NCBI RefSeq assembly: GCF_900411375.1
Contig: NZ_LS423000.1
Coordinates: 62,001-126,000 of the forward strand
Length of the DNA stretch: 64,000 bases
Direction of reading: 5' to 3'
Origin: Lentilactobacillus raoultii
GTDB taxonomy: Bacteria > Bacillota > Bacilli > Lactobacillales > Lactobacillaceae
A model generated the notes under the pieces. It did not search any database. It was not told where the DNA came from and saw only the letters and a list, made by a program, of their open reading frames with translations. The translations under genes were made by a program, and so were the position numbers. Below are positions 1 through 9,026 of this stretch, in pieces (the first letter of the stretch is position 1; each line of letters starts with the position of its first letter).

Positions 1-421
1 TTGCTTCATTCGGATCGCTAAAAGACTTTATATTCTTTAGAAATTTTATTATATGAACATAATCCTCATACGAAGATAAAAGCGGTTGACCAATTACCAT
101 TTGCTCAAAATTGCCTTCAAATTGTCTCGCTTGTTGAAGCAAACGATGAAATTCAATCCCAGGAATAATATGAAGAGGTTGGATATAAACTTTTCTGAAT
201 TGATGTTTCTTTATTTTCCTTAAGGCTTCAATTGGCGTATCAATTTGAAGGCTTTCTTTTTGGGCAATTTTTGAAATAACAACGGTTGATGTAAAAGCAC
301 GAAATATTTCTGCCTGAGGGAATCTTTCTTTGAATTTATTTTCAATCGCACCAATCGTTTTTCGCCGAGTTTTTGGGTAAGTTGTGCCAAAACTAACTAC
401 TAAAATGGCAATTAATTTCAT
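1..421 (-). CDS. cbiK: Sirohydrochlorin cobaltochelatase CbiK, 5' part only
   Basis: Reading back from the ATG at 421 gives 140 codons without a stop, beginning MKLIAILVVSFGTTYPKTR, and the frame runs off the window, so only the N-terminal half is present. The opening beta strand with SFGTTYP and the later segment IQPLHIIPGIEFHRL, which holds the chelatase histidine region, are typical of CbiK, the class II chelatase that puts cobalt into sirohydrochlorin at the start of the anaerobic B12 route. The start lies 29 bases inside the end of cobA/hemD, which fits translational coupling at the 3' side of the operon. The usual length is about 260 residues. Confidence 0.88.
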   Translation of the reverse strand, partial: MKLIAILVVSFGTTYPKTRRKTIGAIENKFKERFPQAEIFRAFTSTVVISKIAQKESLQIDTPIEALRKIKKHQFRKVYIQPLHIIPGIEFHRLLQQARQFEGNFEQMVIGQPLLSSYEDYVHIIKFLKNIKSFSDPNEA

Positions 422-1817
422 TTTTAACCCTCCTTACACTGCTTAAAACTGCTCTTACTGATGGCTGAACTTCACTGACATTTTCAAGCCCCAATTGTTG
501 GCAAGCATTTTTAACCAATTTTCCCATTGCAACTATTTTGGCCTGTTTCAAGAGAACAAACTGATCTTTATCGCAGCCGATTACCAAGTCTTGTAATGCC
601 GACGTACTTGGGATAATAATTGCATGGAATGTTTTAAAATCGACGGATTGATGTAAACTTTGTTTCTTCCCAACAGCTAAAAAACTAAACTGATTATTCG
701 TTAATTTTATAAAATCTTGAGTGTCTTGAACTCCCAACGCAATAGCCGGCTGAGGATAAATATTATTTTTATCATAAACGCCGTCAGCAATAATCCCACT
801 ACTCTTCATTTTTCTTTCAATGGCGTGATTCATTGCGATTAGGTGCCATTCACGCAAATTTCGATAATCGTAACCTCTACTGAGTAATTTAGTCATAAAT
901 AGATTAAATACTACCATGCTAGTTATCAGAAGAGTCCCTGGCAACTCCAAATTTGGCAGGTCAAATTTCATAGAATGGACTTTCCGACGCTTGAAAAAGT
1001 TTACTGAAGCACCGTCATCCTGAAGTTTCTCAAACAATTTAGAAGAGCGCTTAAATGGAATTAATAAGTGCATCCCTTGAAGTGGCAAATTTGAAACCAA
1101 TTCAGGCATTAAATCAACTACCTTGCCCACCACAATTAATGCGGGGGAACCAATCCCATATTTTCTAACCACATCATTTATGTGAGCCAAATCAGCCTTA
1201 ACAGATCTTTGATTCCAATGCGTTGCCCACTGAATAATTGCAACTGGCGTCTTTGGGGTTTTACCATGCGTAATTAATTCTGCCGTAATTTGGGCTAATT
1301 CCTCCATTCCCATCAAAAAAACAAGGGTCCCTTCTTGATGAGCAATATTGTCCCAGTTGAGAGATTTTCCTTCCACTTTTCGATGGCCCGTAATTACATG
1401 AAAACTTGAAGCCAAATTTCGATCTGTGATCGGAATTCCAGCGGCACTTAGTCCGGCAATTGCACTGGTGATACCAGGAACCACTTCGAAAGCCACATGA
1501 TGTTTTTTTAAGTAACTGCCCTCTTCTCCACCACGACCAAAAACGTAAGGGTCACCTGCCTTCAGTCGAACCACCCGCTTTCCTTCACGTGCAAGGTTAG
1601 TTAGTAGTTGATTAATTTGAAATTGACTAACTTTATGATGATGAGGTAATTTACCAACATCAATCTTTTCAGCCTGAATAGCAGATAAAATAGCGGGATT
1701 CACTAATCGATCGTAAACAACCACGTCGGCCTCTTCCAATCTTCTTTTACCTAAAACCGTTAATAGTTCCGGGTTCCCCGGACCGGCACCAACTAAAGAA
1801 ACAAATCCGTTCAACAT
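393..1817 (-). CDS. cobA/hemD: Fused uroporphyrinogen-III C-methyltransferase / uroporphyrinogen-III synthase
   Basis: Residues 1 to about 240 are a tetrapyrrole methylase: GAGPGNPELLT near the start, VVVYDRLV, the loop GDPYVFGRGGEE that binds S-adenosylmethionine, and PGITSAIAG. It converts uroporphyrinogen III to precorrin-2. The remaining ~230 residues sit where HemD (uroporphyrinogen-III synthase) is fused in many Firmicutes, but are divergent and I see no sharp motif. The ATG at 1817 was preferred over the longer frame to 1838, because it overlaps the cbiJ stop and leaves the domain a normal short N terminus. The methylase call is firm; the HemD half rests on length and position. Confidence 0.85.
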   Translation of the reverse strand: MLNGFVSLVGAGPGNPELLTVLGKRRLEEADVVVYDRLVNPAILSAIQAEKIDVGKLPHHHKVSQFQINQLLTNLAREGKRVVRLKAGDPYVFGRGGEEGSYLKKHHVAFEVVPGITSAIAGLSAAGIPITDRNLASSFHVITGHRKVEGKSLNWDNIAHQEGTLVFLMGMEELAQITAELITHGKTPKTPVAIIQWATHWNQRSVKADLAHINDVVRKYGIGSPALIVVGKVVDLMPELVSNLPLQGMHLLIPFKRSSKLFEKLQDDGASVNFFKRRKVHSMKFDLPNLELPGTLLITSMVVFNLFMTKLLSRGYDYRNLREWHLIAMNHAIERKMKSSGIIADGVYDKNNIYPQPAIALGVQDTQDFIKLTNNQFSFLAVGKKQSLHQSVDFKTFHAIIIPSTSALQDLVIGCDKDQFVLLKQAKIVAMGKLVKNACQQLGLENVSEVQPSVRAVLSSVRRVKNEINCHFSS

Positions 1818-2563
1818 AACACCTTCATTTCTTGCCATAATTCGTCAAAAGTTCCAACCTGATTTGGATATTGAATCGTTGGTCGTTTAATAATAATGCA
1901 AGGAATCTTTAATTGCTCACAAGCAGTTATCTTTTCCTGTACACCACCACGACGACCACTTTCTTTGGTTACAACTGCAACTGCATCGGCTTTTTTAAAA
2001 AGTTCAAAATTTAAGTTAGTACCAAAAGGGCCTTCGATTGCATCAATTTGGTCAGCTTCAAATCCGATAGTTGTTAGCTGAGTTAAAACTCGCTCAGTAG
2101 GTAAAACTCGAATATGCAACCTTTGAATACCTAGACTCTTAGCATATTCTTCAGCAGTTTTACTTCCAGTGGATAAATAAACAGTGCCACTTAATGACTT
2201 TAAGTAGTCGCACGCTGCTTTAAGGTTCGCCACCAGCTTTAAATAAGGGCTCGTTTTAAACAAATTCGAACGCTCAAATCGAATATACTTGACATTACTC
2301 TTTTTTGCCATTTCCATGGCGGTTATTGAAATCACCCGAGCAAACGGATGGGTTGCATCAATAATTAACTGGATATGATGGTTATTAAGAAACTTGTTGA
2401 ATGTATCCGATGTTAACGTCTGCTTAGAAACTTGTTGAGTATGTTTTTTAGCAAGCGCTTCACCATAATCAGTTGTAACTGACAGGATAAATGACAAGCG
2501 ACGCTTTGTTAGCTCATCAGCAATTTGAAGGCTTTCACTCGTTCCACCCAAAAGTAATATCAT
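1811..2563 (-). CDS. cbiJ: Cobalt-precorrin-6A reductase CbiJ
   Basis: The protein has 250 residues and opens MILLLGGTSESLQIADEL, the nucleotide-binding signature of the CbiJ/CobK family. Later landmarks are the DATHPFA motif near residue 70, characteristic of the family, and TKESGRRGGVQEKI near residue 200. It reduces cobalt-precorrin-6A at the expense of a reduced pyridine nucleotide. The start ATG overlaps the cbiH stop codon (ATGA), and the 3' end overlaps cobA/hemD, so it is embedded in the cbi operon. Confidence 0.93.
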   Translation of the reverse strand: MILLLGGTSESLQIADELTKRRLSFILSVTTDYGEALAKKHTQQVSKQTLTSDTFNKFLNNHHIQLIIDATHPFARVISITAMEMAKKSNVKYIRFERSNLFKTSPYLKLVANLKAACDYLKSLSGTVYLSTGSKTAEEYAKSLGIQRLHIRVLPTERVLTQLTTIGFEADQIDAIEGPFGTNLNFELFKKADAVAVVTKESGRRGGVQEKITACEQLKIPCIIIKRPTIQYPNQVGTFDELWQEMKVLC

Positions 2564-3285
2564 AATGTATAACCTCTTGGCGTGATCATTCTGCCGTTAG
2601 AAACATAAGTGTTTTTATTGCCAATAATAACAATGGTCGTCATATTAACTTCTGTCACATCCAGATCTCTAATTGTGGTAATTTTCTCTATTTCGTGTTT
2701 TCTAGCAACATCTTTTCCAATACCAACAATCGTATTTTCAGACTTTGACTGAAGGATAATGTCCAATGCTTCCCGTAAATTATTCGGTCGGCCTTTACTT
2801 CTGGGATTATATAAACAGATTACAAAATCAGCCTTTGCAGCAGCATCCACTCGTTTTTTAATCACTTCCCAAGGAGTCATCAAATCACTTAAACTAATAT
2901 GACAAAAATCATTCATAAGTGGTGCTCCTAAAGAAGCAGCCGCACCAATACTCGCAGTGATACCTGGAACGACGCGAATATCAATCTGTTGATCCATCTT
3001 TGAAGCCACTTCCAAAACCAACCCAGCCATCCCATATATTCCGGCATCTCCACTTGAAATAATCGCAACATCTTTTCCTGTAGCTGCAATTTCAAGCGCT
3101 TTTTGCGAACGCTTAATCTCACCACGCATTCCGGTTGTAATGACTTCTTTACCATTCAGCATGCTTTCCACCAAATGAATGTAAGTAATATAGCCAACAA
3201 TGGTATGGACTTTTTTGATGACATCAAGTGCTTCCTGCGTCATCAAGTTTTTTGATCCGGGCCCCAGCCCCACAATATATAACAC
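2560..3285 (-). CDS. cbiH: Cobalt-precorrin-3B C17-methyltransferase CbiH
   Basis: A tetrapyrrole methylase of about 241 residues: YIVGLGPGSKNLMT at the start, VGYITYI, the SAM loop SSGDAGIYGMAG and the VPGITASIGAAASLGAPL segment that marks CbiH/CobJ. It methylates C17 with ring contraction. An ATG at 3291 touches the GGGGTGG ribosome site, so the GTG at 3285, six bases beyond the site and overlapping the cbiG stop as TAGTG, is the better start. The ATG would add only two residues. Confidence 0.9.
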   Translation of the reverse strand: MLYIVGLGPGSKNLMTQEALDVIKKVHTIVGYITYIHLVESMLNGKEVITTGMRGEIKRSQKALEIAATGKDVAIISSGDAGIYGMAGLVLEVASKMDQQIDIRVVPGITASIGAAASLGAPLMNDFCHISLSDLMTPWEVIKKRVDAAAKADFVICLYNPRSKGRPNNLREALDIILQSKSENTIVGIGKDVARKHEIEKITTIRDLDVTEVNMTTIVIIGNKNTYVSNGRMITPRGYTL

Positions 3286-4355
3286 TAGCATCCACCCCTT
3301 TTTAGGTTTTTTCGACTTGCTGCTAAGGTAATTTCATTGGAACTAAATTTTTTTGTAAAAGTAGGTCTCCCTGCTGCAAAATCAGCTGCAGCCTGTGAAA
3401 CATTACCAATGCCGACCGTCCTTTCAACAAATGCCGATTGGGGATAGTCGGTCGCAATCTTTTTTAGCTGAGCCGTCATATAAAATTTTGCCGGAATATT
3501 CAATGTATCTGCCAAATAATGGATGGCATTTTCATGTTGTTTTTTTTCAATTGATGCCACCTCACAAAAGGAATGCCATAGCAGGTGATACTGGTCACAA
3601 AATTTAATAAATGCGTCTTGAATCATGCTGTAACTAACAGCTTTGCGAGCGCCGATTCCTAATATATTGATCCGAGGAACCAGCTGGACGCAATTGAACT
3701 CCTTCTTGTAAAAATCTTTATCTGAAATAATAACCAGTGGAACCTCCCTATTTCTTTCCGTAACAGATGAAATCTCTGTAAAACCACTTAAATTTATTGA
3801 GTCATCTTTAAACTCTGACTCAACGTAAATTTCCACTGGCTTCTTTTCAGCTAATCGTGCATTGATTAATTTTGTATAGTACTTGAAATCCGGATACCAT
3901 CCATCGAATAATCCAGCAAGTGTATCAAGTGCTTGAACTTGTTCGGTATCTGTCGCCGTTGTAATCACCGGATCCGACTCCAAAATTTTTGCAATTTTTT
4001 TAGTCCATTCATTGGCGTGACCAACGTGACCCGAAAGAAGACTAATCACATGATTGCCTAATTCATCAATAACAATCACAGCCGGGTCAACTAATTTATC
4101 TTTAATCAAGGGAGAAATCGTTCTGACCACAATGCCAGTAGCCATAATACAAACAATCCCGTCATACCGACCGAATAATTCTTGGCAAGTCGATTTGAAC
4201 TCTCCCTTGCCAAATTTATAATCATTATTATTAGCGTACTTTTCTGGTAAATATAGCTCACTATTGGCAATCCGTGTATGAAGATGATTTGCTAACTTGG
4301 CACCAATTTGAGTTAAAGCAATGATTGCAATCTGACCAGAATTATTCTTCGACAT
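3285..4355 (-). CDS. cbiG: Cobalt-precorrin-5A hydrolase CbiG
   Basis: About 356 residues. The N-terminal region has [13 protein letters not shown] and [13 protein letters not shown], the middle part [14 protein letters not shown], and the C-terminal CbiG domain carries LGIGARKAV and [10 protein letters not shown]. CbiG opens the lactone of cobalt-precorrin-5A and releases the two-carbon fragment as acetaldehyde. An upstream in-frame ATG at 4439 lies deep in cbiF and adds an unrelated hydrophobic stretch, so the ATG at 4355, which overlaps the last 14 bases of cbiF, was chosen. It belongs to the co-translated cbi series. Confidence 0.92.
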   Translation of the reverse strand: MSKNNSGQIAIIALTQIGAKLANHLHTRIANSELYLPEKYANNNDYKFGKGEFKSTCQELFGRYDGIVCIMATGIVVRTISPLIKDKLVDPAVIVIDELGNHVISLLSGHVGHANEWTKKIAKILESDPVITTATDTEQVQALDTLAGLFDGWYPDFKYYTKLINARLAEKKPVEIYVESEFKDDSINLSGFTEISSVTERNREVPLVIISDKDFYKKEFNCVQLVPRINILGIGARKAVSYSMIQDAFIKFCDQYHLLWHSFCEVASIEKKQHENAIHYLADTLNIPAKFYMTAQLKKIATDYPQSAFVERTVGIGNVSQAAADFAAGRPTFTKKFSSNEITLAASRKNLKRGGC

Positions 4356-5115
4356 TCTTAATTCCTTTCCGGTAAGTATGAGTGAAAGCAGCATCATATA
4401 ATTTTGAATACGTATAATCTTTGCCAAGGAACGCACCAACCATGATTAAGGCCGTTCGAGAAATGTTAGCTTCACTAGTCTTATCGGCAATATCCATTAA
4501 AGTTCCTCGAACTACCTTTTCATCCGGCCAAGTTGCTTTGTAAATTACCGCTGCAGGCGTTTCCTGCGAATACCCCCCCATCAGCAACTGACGAACAACT
4601 TTTCTAATACTTTGAGTAGATAGAAAAATGACCATCGACGTATGATGAGAAGCTAAAGATTTTAATGATTCCGCTTCAGGGACCCGCGTTCTCCCAGACA
4701 TTCTTGTAATAATAACGCTTTGGGCTACCTCGGGAACTGTATATTCGACGCCCATTTGAGAAGCGGCTCCTAAGAACGAACTCACACCTGGAATACACTC
4801 AAAATCAACCCCACGCTTCCTTAACTCTTCAATTTGCTCACGGATTGATCCATAAATCGAAAAATCTCCAGTTTGTAACCTAACAACCTTTTGTCTTTTT
4901 TTAACTGCATTCGTCATCACATCGATAATTTCTTTTAAGGTCATTGAGGCACTATCGAATTTCCTGGCATCTTGTCGACAATATCCTAATAATTCCGGGT
5001 TAACTAAAGATCCCGCATAAACAACCACATCCGCATCTTTCAATCGGCGATAACCCTTCAATGTAATTAAATCCTTATCGCCAGGACCCGCACCTACAAA
5101 ACTAACAACTGTCAT
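4342..5115 (-). CDS. cbiF: Cobalt-precorrin-4 C11-methyltransferase CbiF
   Basis: A methylase of about 257 residues with [31 protein letters not shown], the SAM loop [12 protein letters not shown] and [11 protein letters not shown]. These are standard CbiF/CobM features; the enzyme adds the C11 methyl group. The ATG at 5115 sits six bases after AAAGGATGA, a better fit than the frame-opening codon at 5121. It is followed by cbiG with a short overlap. Confidence 0.93.
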   Translation of the reverse strand: MTVVSFVGAGPGDKDLITLKGYRRLKDADVVVYAGSLVNPELLGYCRQDARKFDSASMTLKEIIDVMTNAVKKRQKVVRLQTGDFSIYGSIREQIEELRKRGVDFECIPGVSSFLGAASQMGVEYTVPEVAQSVIITRMSGRTRVPEAESLKSLASHHTSMVIFLSTQSIRKVVRQLLMGGYSQETPAAVIYKATWPDEKVVRGTLMDIADKTSEANISRTALIMVGAFLGKDYTYSKLYDAAFTHTYRKGIKNVEE

Positions 5116-5121
5116 TAACAA

Positions 5122-5682
5122 TCATCCTTTCTTCTCTGCACTAATAACAAAGGTTGGATTTCTGGGTTTAAAGAAGTGTCCCTTACCCAAGGCATGCCAC
5201 TTTGCAACTGATACCTGAACAACCTCAAAGTTTGCCAAATCAGCTTTTTCTAAGTATGAGATTGCGCTCATGGCATTTTCATATAAAATAAAATTTAAAA
5301 CTAAAGAACCTTGCAATTTTAAATGATTTAGTGAAAAATCGATAATTGAATTTAATTTAGCACCACTTCCTCCGATGAAAATTGCATCATACTCTTTGTC
5401 CGGAATACCCTCAGGCGCACTTCCCTGAATCAAATGAATGTTATTAACCTCAAACTTCTGAATGTTCTGATTCATAATTTCAACAGCTTCACTTTTTTGC
5501 TCAATCGAAGTCACTTCAATTTGAGGAAAGGTTAATGCCGCTTCTAAACTAATACTCCCTGTGCCAGCACCAATATCAAGAAGTTTATCTTTCTTTGTTA
5601 AATCCAATTTATTTAAGCTGATTGCTCGAATTTCCGACTTCGTCATCGGAACTTTATTTCTAAGAAAAAGTTCATCACGCAT
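5122..5682 (-). CDS. cbiT: Cobalt-precorrin-6B C15-methyltransferase (decarboxylating) CbiT
   Basis: 186 residues with a Rossmann-type SAM methyltransferase fold: LLDIGAGTGSISLEAA near residue 37 is motif I, and AIFIGGSGAKLNSII near residue 95 is the glycine-rich CbiT loop. The N-terminal PMTKSEIRA segment is also typical. It methylates C15 and decarboxylates the C12 acetate together with CbiE. Here CbiE and CbiT are separate genes overlapping by 8 bases, whereas several lactobacilli and clostridia have them fused. Confidence 0.93.
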   Translation of the reverse strand: MRDELFLRNKVPMTKSEIRAISLNKLDLTKKDKLLDIGAGTGSISLEAALTFPQIEVTSIEQKSEAVEIMNQNIQKFEVNNIHLIQGSAPEGIPDKEYDAIFIGGSGAKLNSIIDFSLNHLKLQGSLVLNFILYENAMSAISYLEKADLANFEVVQVSVAKWHALGKGHFFKPRNPTFVISAEKKG

Positions 5683-6274
5683 TTGTAATAATCACCACGT
5701 TCATTTGATAGTTTCTTTTTTTAACAGTTAATTCAGTTGCAACTGAAATTTTTTCATCAGGGTAACTCAACATTTCTCCAATAAAGACTTGCCGGTGCTG
5801 TCCCCGTTTTTTTATTTCTTGAGCAATTTCGTACGGCCCCGTTACCTGATCTGTCACCATTCCAATCGTTGTATGTTGTAACAAAAAATCAAAATCAGGA
5901 ACTTGACCATGGCTACTGGTTAAATACACATCATTCATTGGAAACTTTAATCGATGAAAAAAATATTGAATAGCACTTATTCCTGGGACAATTTGAATTT
6001 TTTCTCCAGGAAATTTTTTTATAACCCAATTGCCAATTCCATAAAGTAACGGATCACCAGAAGCTAAAATGACAATTTTTTTATCAATATGGGCTTTCAA
6101 AAATATTTCCAGATCTTTCAATTTTGGTAAAACAACAGCTTTTGACTTAAAAGTTGGAAAAAGTGCAAGTTGGCGACTGGATCCAATCAAAGTTTCTGCT
6201 TCTTCCAAATACTGACTACTACCATTTATCATTAAGTCATCGCTGCCAGGTCCAATGCCTAAAACTATTATCAT
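5675..6274 (-). CDS. cbiE: Cobalt-precorrin-7 C5-methyltransferase CbiE
   Basis: About 199 residues. It starts MIIVLGIGPGSDDLM, has the SAM loop LASGDPLLYGIGNW and PGISAIQYFFHRL, and ends YQMNVVIITNA. This is a compact CbiE, which methylates C5. The ATG at 6274 overlaps the cbiD stop at 6271; the alternative at 6280 adds only Met-Ala. Its downstream overlap with cbiT supports coordinate production of the two half-reactions. Confidence 0.92.
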   Translation of the reverse strand: MIIVLGIGPGSDDLMINGSSQYLEEAETLIGSSRQLALFPTFKSKAVVLPKLKDLEIFLKAHIDKKIVILASGDPLLYGIGNWVIKKFPGEKIQIVPGISAIQYFFHRLKFPMNDVYLTSSHGQVPDFDFLLQHTTIGMVTDQVTGPYEIAQEIKKRGQHRQVFIGEMLSYPDEKISVATELTVKKRNYQMNVVIITNA

Positions 6275-7398
6275 TGCCAATGATCCTCGATTTCTTTAAT
6301 CGGTTTAGTGGCAGCTAATAGTCCAGTCTGACTTGAAAAAATAACTGCATCAATCGTCACTTTAGGCTTTTTATGTGCCAACAACCTTTCAGATCGATAT
6401 TTGATTTTATCAACAATTTTCTGGTAAACGCTTTCATATCCCGCTTCATTGACGATACGAACCATGTCAATTGTTGTTAAACACTTATAAACTTTTTGAA
6501 CTAATTCCGTAGGAGCTCCAAGTAATGCTAAATTTGCAACCATAATCTCAGCTCTCGCGTCAGCATCTTTACTATGAGTTGAAAAGATCCCTGCCGAAAC
6601 TTTAATTAATTTGCCTAAGTCACCAACTATCAATACATGTTGAAATCCTAAACGTTGTGTTTCCTTTAATACATAACCAACAAAATTGCTCATTTGAACC
6701 TGCTTAGTAACCGGAATCGCCATCTCGTTCTTTAAAAAGTCTTCACCATATTGACCAGGTGTTAAAATAATTTCATTATCCCCACGTTGACGATGGATAT
6801 TCATCTCAATAGAAATTGATTGTTTCCAACTTTCCTCAGACATCGGTGTCACGATTCCACTAGTCCCCAAAATTGAAATGCCGCCAACAATTCCCAATTT
6901 AGGATTGTATGTTAGTTTGGCAACCCGTTCGCCTTCCGGTGCTGAAATAATAATCTTGGCTCCTCTATTTGGTCCAATTAGTTTTCGTACGCTTTGTTTA
7001 ATCATCTTCCGAGGAGTCGGATTAATCGCCGGCATTCCTGGATCATTAGCCAATCCTTTTTTTGTTACCCGCCCAATACCTTTACCACCATTCAAACTAA
7101 TATGAGGATCACTTTGCAAGATAACTTCAGCGTAGATCAGCATACCATCCGTTGCATCTTGATCATCACCACCATCTTTAACCACCGCGGCACTGGCCTT
7201 ATTCTGATCAAATTGACAGTGATGAACTTCAAATTGAACTTCTTGTCCATTAGCAGCCCGGACCGTTACCTTATTCTGAGACTTTTGAGTTAATATCGCG
7301 TTTACAGCTGCAATTGAGGCAGCTGTTGCCGTGGTTCCAGTCGTAAAGCCCTTACGCAACTTTCGACCATTATAATAAACATAATCCTCTTCAGACAT
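6271..7398 (-). CDS. cbiD: Cobalt-precorrin-5B C1-methyltransferase CbiD
   Basis: 375 residues, with the hallmark LRKGFTTGTTATAASIAAV near residue 15, VKDGGDDQDATDGM near residue 75, GIGRVTKKGLANDPG and the central GGISILGTSGIVTPMSEE. CbiD methylates C1 in the cobalt-containing pathway and has no counterpart in the aerobic route, so it marks the operon as the anaerobic type. It begins ten bases after the end of cbiC and shares its stop region with cbiE. Confidence 0.95.
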   Translation of the reverse strand: MSEEDYVYYNGRKLRKGFTTGTTATAASIAAVNAILTQKSQNKVTVRAANGQEVQFEVHHCQFDQNKASAAVVKDGGDDQDATDGMLIYAEVILQSDPHISLNGGKGIGRVTKKGLANDPGMPAINPTPRKMIKQSVRKLIGPNRGAKIIISAPEGERVAKLTYNPKLGIVGGISILGTSGIVTPMSEESWKQSISIEMNIHRQRGDNEIILTPGQYGEDFLKNEMAIPVTKQVQMSNFVGYVLKETQRLGFQHVLIVGDLGKLIKVSAGIFSTHSKDADARAEIMVANLALLGAPTELVQKVYKCLTTIDMVRIVNEAGYESVYQKIVDKIKYRSERLLAHKKPKVTIDAVIFSSQTGLLAATKPIKEIEDHWQ

Positions 7399-7407
7399 TT
7401 ACTTCAC

Positions 7408-8058
7408 CTACTTTAAATCCAAGTTATATAAAATTGCATTCACTAAAGCAGCGGCTAAATTACTACCACCTTTTCTTCCCAACGCAACAACTGCGGGGAT
7501 GTCACTTTGAAACAGCTCATCTTTGCTCTCCTTTGCCTCAACAAACCCAACTGGAACGCCAATTACTGCTTCAGGGTTTAATTGACCCATTCTGGTCATT
7601 TCAAGAATTTTATAGATGGCTGTAGGCGCGTTTCCAACAACAAATAATTTTTCAGTTGGGATCTTAGCTGCAACTTCGATGGCAGCCATTGATCGGGTGA
7701 TTTGTTGTGCTTTTGCTACTTGATATGTTTCAGGATCAGCTATATAGCAATGATAATGACAACCAAGACGATCAAGCTTACGTTTATTAATTCCTGCTAA
7801 GGCCATTGTGGTATCTGTCAAAATTGTGCCATGATGAGTTAATACGTGTTGTGCTTTTTTAATCACATTATGAGTAAACCGAAGGGTATTCAAATAGTCA
7901 AAATCAGCCGTTGTGTGAATAGCTCGCTTAATAATGGCTTCTTCAATTGGTGAGTTAAATTGATAGGTTGGATCAATTTTATCGATCTCTTCTTGAATCA
8001 TTTCAAAACTTTTATCCGTTATTTGATTTGGAATCGTAATATAACGTCTACTTACCAT
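7408..8058 (-). CDS. cbiC: Cobalt-precorrin-8 methylmutase CbiC
   Basis: About 216 residues. Key stretches are IKRAIHTTADFDY, with the active-site histidine, ILTDTTMALAGINKR, RSMAAIEVAA and the C-terminal VVALGRKGGSNLAAALVNA. CbiC moves the C11 methyl group to C12, giving cobyrinate. The ATG at 8058 follows GGAGG by nine bases and overlaps the end of cbiB; the longer frame to 8085 adds nine residues outside the family pattern. Confidence 0.94.
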   Translation of the reverse strand: MVSRRYITIPNQITDKSFEMIQEEIDKIDPTYQFNSPIEEAIIKRAIHTTADFDYLNTLRFTHNVIKKAQHVLTHHGTILTDTTMALAGINKRKLDRLGCHYHCYIADPETYQVAKAQQITRSMAAIEVAAKIPTEKLFVVGNAPTAIYKILEMTRMGQLNPEAVIGVPVGFVEAKESKDELFQSDIPAVVALGRKGGSNLAAALVNAILYNLDLK

Positions 8059-9026
8059 TGCATTTGGCCTCCATAATTTAACCATAAAATACGAATCGTC
8101 AGAAACATAACCAGACCTAATAATGAAGCGAGGTACAACATTCGAATTGTTTTAGTGATTTCATTAGTTGTCGCAATCGTTTTAGCGTCCCCAATGTAAG
8201 GTTTCATAACTAATTGGCCAAAATAATAATGAGGACCGCCTAATTGTAAATCAAGCGCACCCGCAACAACTGACTCTGAAAAGCCGCTGTTAGGACTTCG
8301 ATGATGTTCACGATCCCGTTTACCAACTTTGAACGCTTGGCGAATGTCATACTTTAGAAAAATACTTGCTAACATCAGAAATATCCAAGTTAATCTTGCC
8401 GGTATATAATTAAACAAATCATCAAGTTTAGCAGGAAAATAGCCAATGTCGCCAAACTGTTCATTTTTATAACCAACCATTGAATCTAATGTATTTACAG
8501 CCTTATAAGCAATCCCCAACGCTGGTCCACCAATTGCTAAATACATCAAAGGCGCGATGACACCATCACTGGTGTTTTCTGCAATCGTTTCTATTGTTGC
8601 CTTACAAATAGATTCAGTTGAAAGCTTTTCAGTGTCTCGACCAACAATCATCCCAACTTGATTTCTAGCAAGCTCTAATTTTCCATCATTTAAACTTTTA
8701 ATAATTTTTTTACCTTCAAAGGACAACCCCTTAATTGAAAGACACGTGTAACTAAAATATAAGCCAATAATAAATTGCAGCCACATATACGTTGCAGTTA
8801 CCCTAAGAATCAAAAAAACTGTGCTCCAACTTCCGACTACCACAATTAGCCACATTACCATCCCACATACTTTTCTCGTAAATGGTCTAAAAGTGGGATA
8901 ATTAAAATGAACTGTTAAAAAAGCAATCAGCTTTCCAATCAACTTAACAGGATGCGGCCAACTTGGTGGATCCCCTAAGACAAGATCTAGAAGAAAGCTA
9001 CCAGTAATTATGCTAATCAGTTGCAT
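8052..9026 (-). CDS. cbiB: Adenosylcobinamide-phosphate synthase CbiB
   Basis: 324 residues with several hydrophobic spans, so an integral membrane protein. The N-terminal LDLVLGDPPSWPHPVKLIG, the central ETIAENTSDGVIAPL and GPALGIAYKAVNTLDSMVGY, and the SPNSGFSESVVAGALDLQLGG region near the C terminus are strongly conserved CbiB/CobD-type signatures. It attaches (R)-1-amino-2-propanol phosphate, the product of CobD encoded two genes upstream, to adenosylcobyric acid. The start overlaps cbiA by 14 bases. Confidence 0.95.
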   Translation of the reverse strand: MQLISIITGSFLLDLVLGDPPSWPHPVKLIGKLIAFLTVHFNYPTFRPFTRKVCGMVMWLIVVVGSWSTVFLILRVTATYMWLQFIIGLYFSYTCLSIKGLSFEGKKIIKSLNDGKLELARNQVGMIVGRDTEKLSTESICKATIETIAENTSDGVIAPLMYLAIGGPALGIAYKAVNTLDSMVGYKNEQFGDIGYFPAKLDDLFNYIPARLTWIFLMLASIFLKYDIRQAFKVGKRDREHHRSPNSGFSESVVAGALDLQLGGPHYYFGQLVMKPYIGDAKTIATTNEITKTIRMLYLASLLGLVMFLTIRILWLNYGGQMQW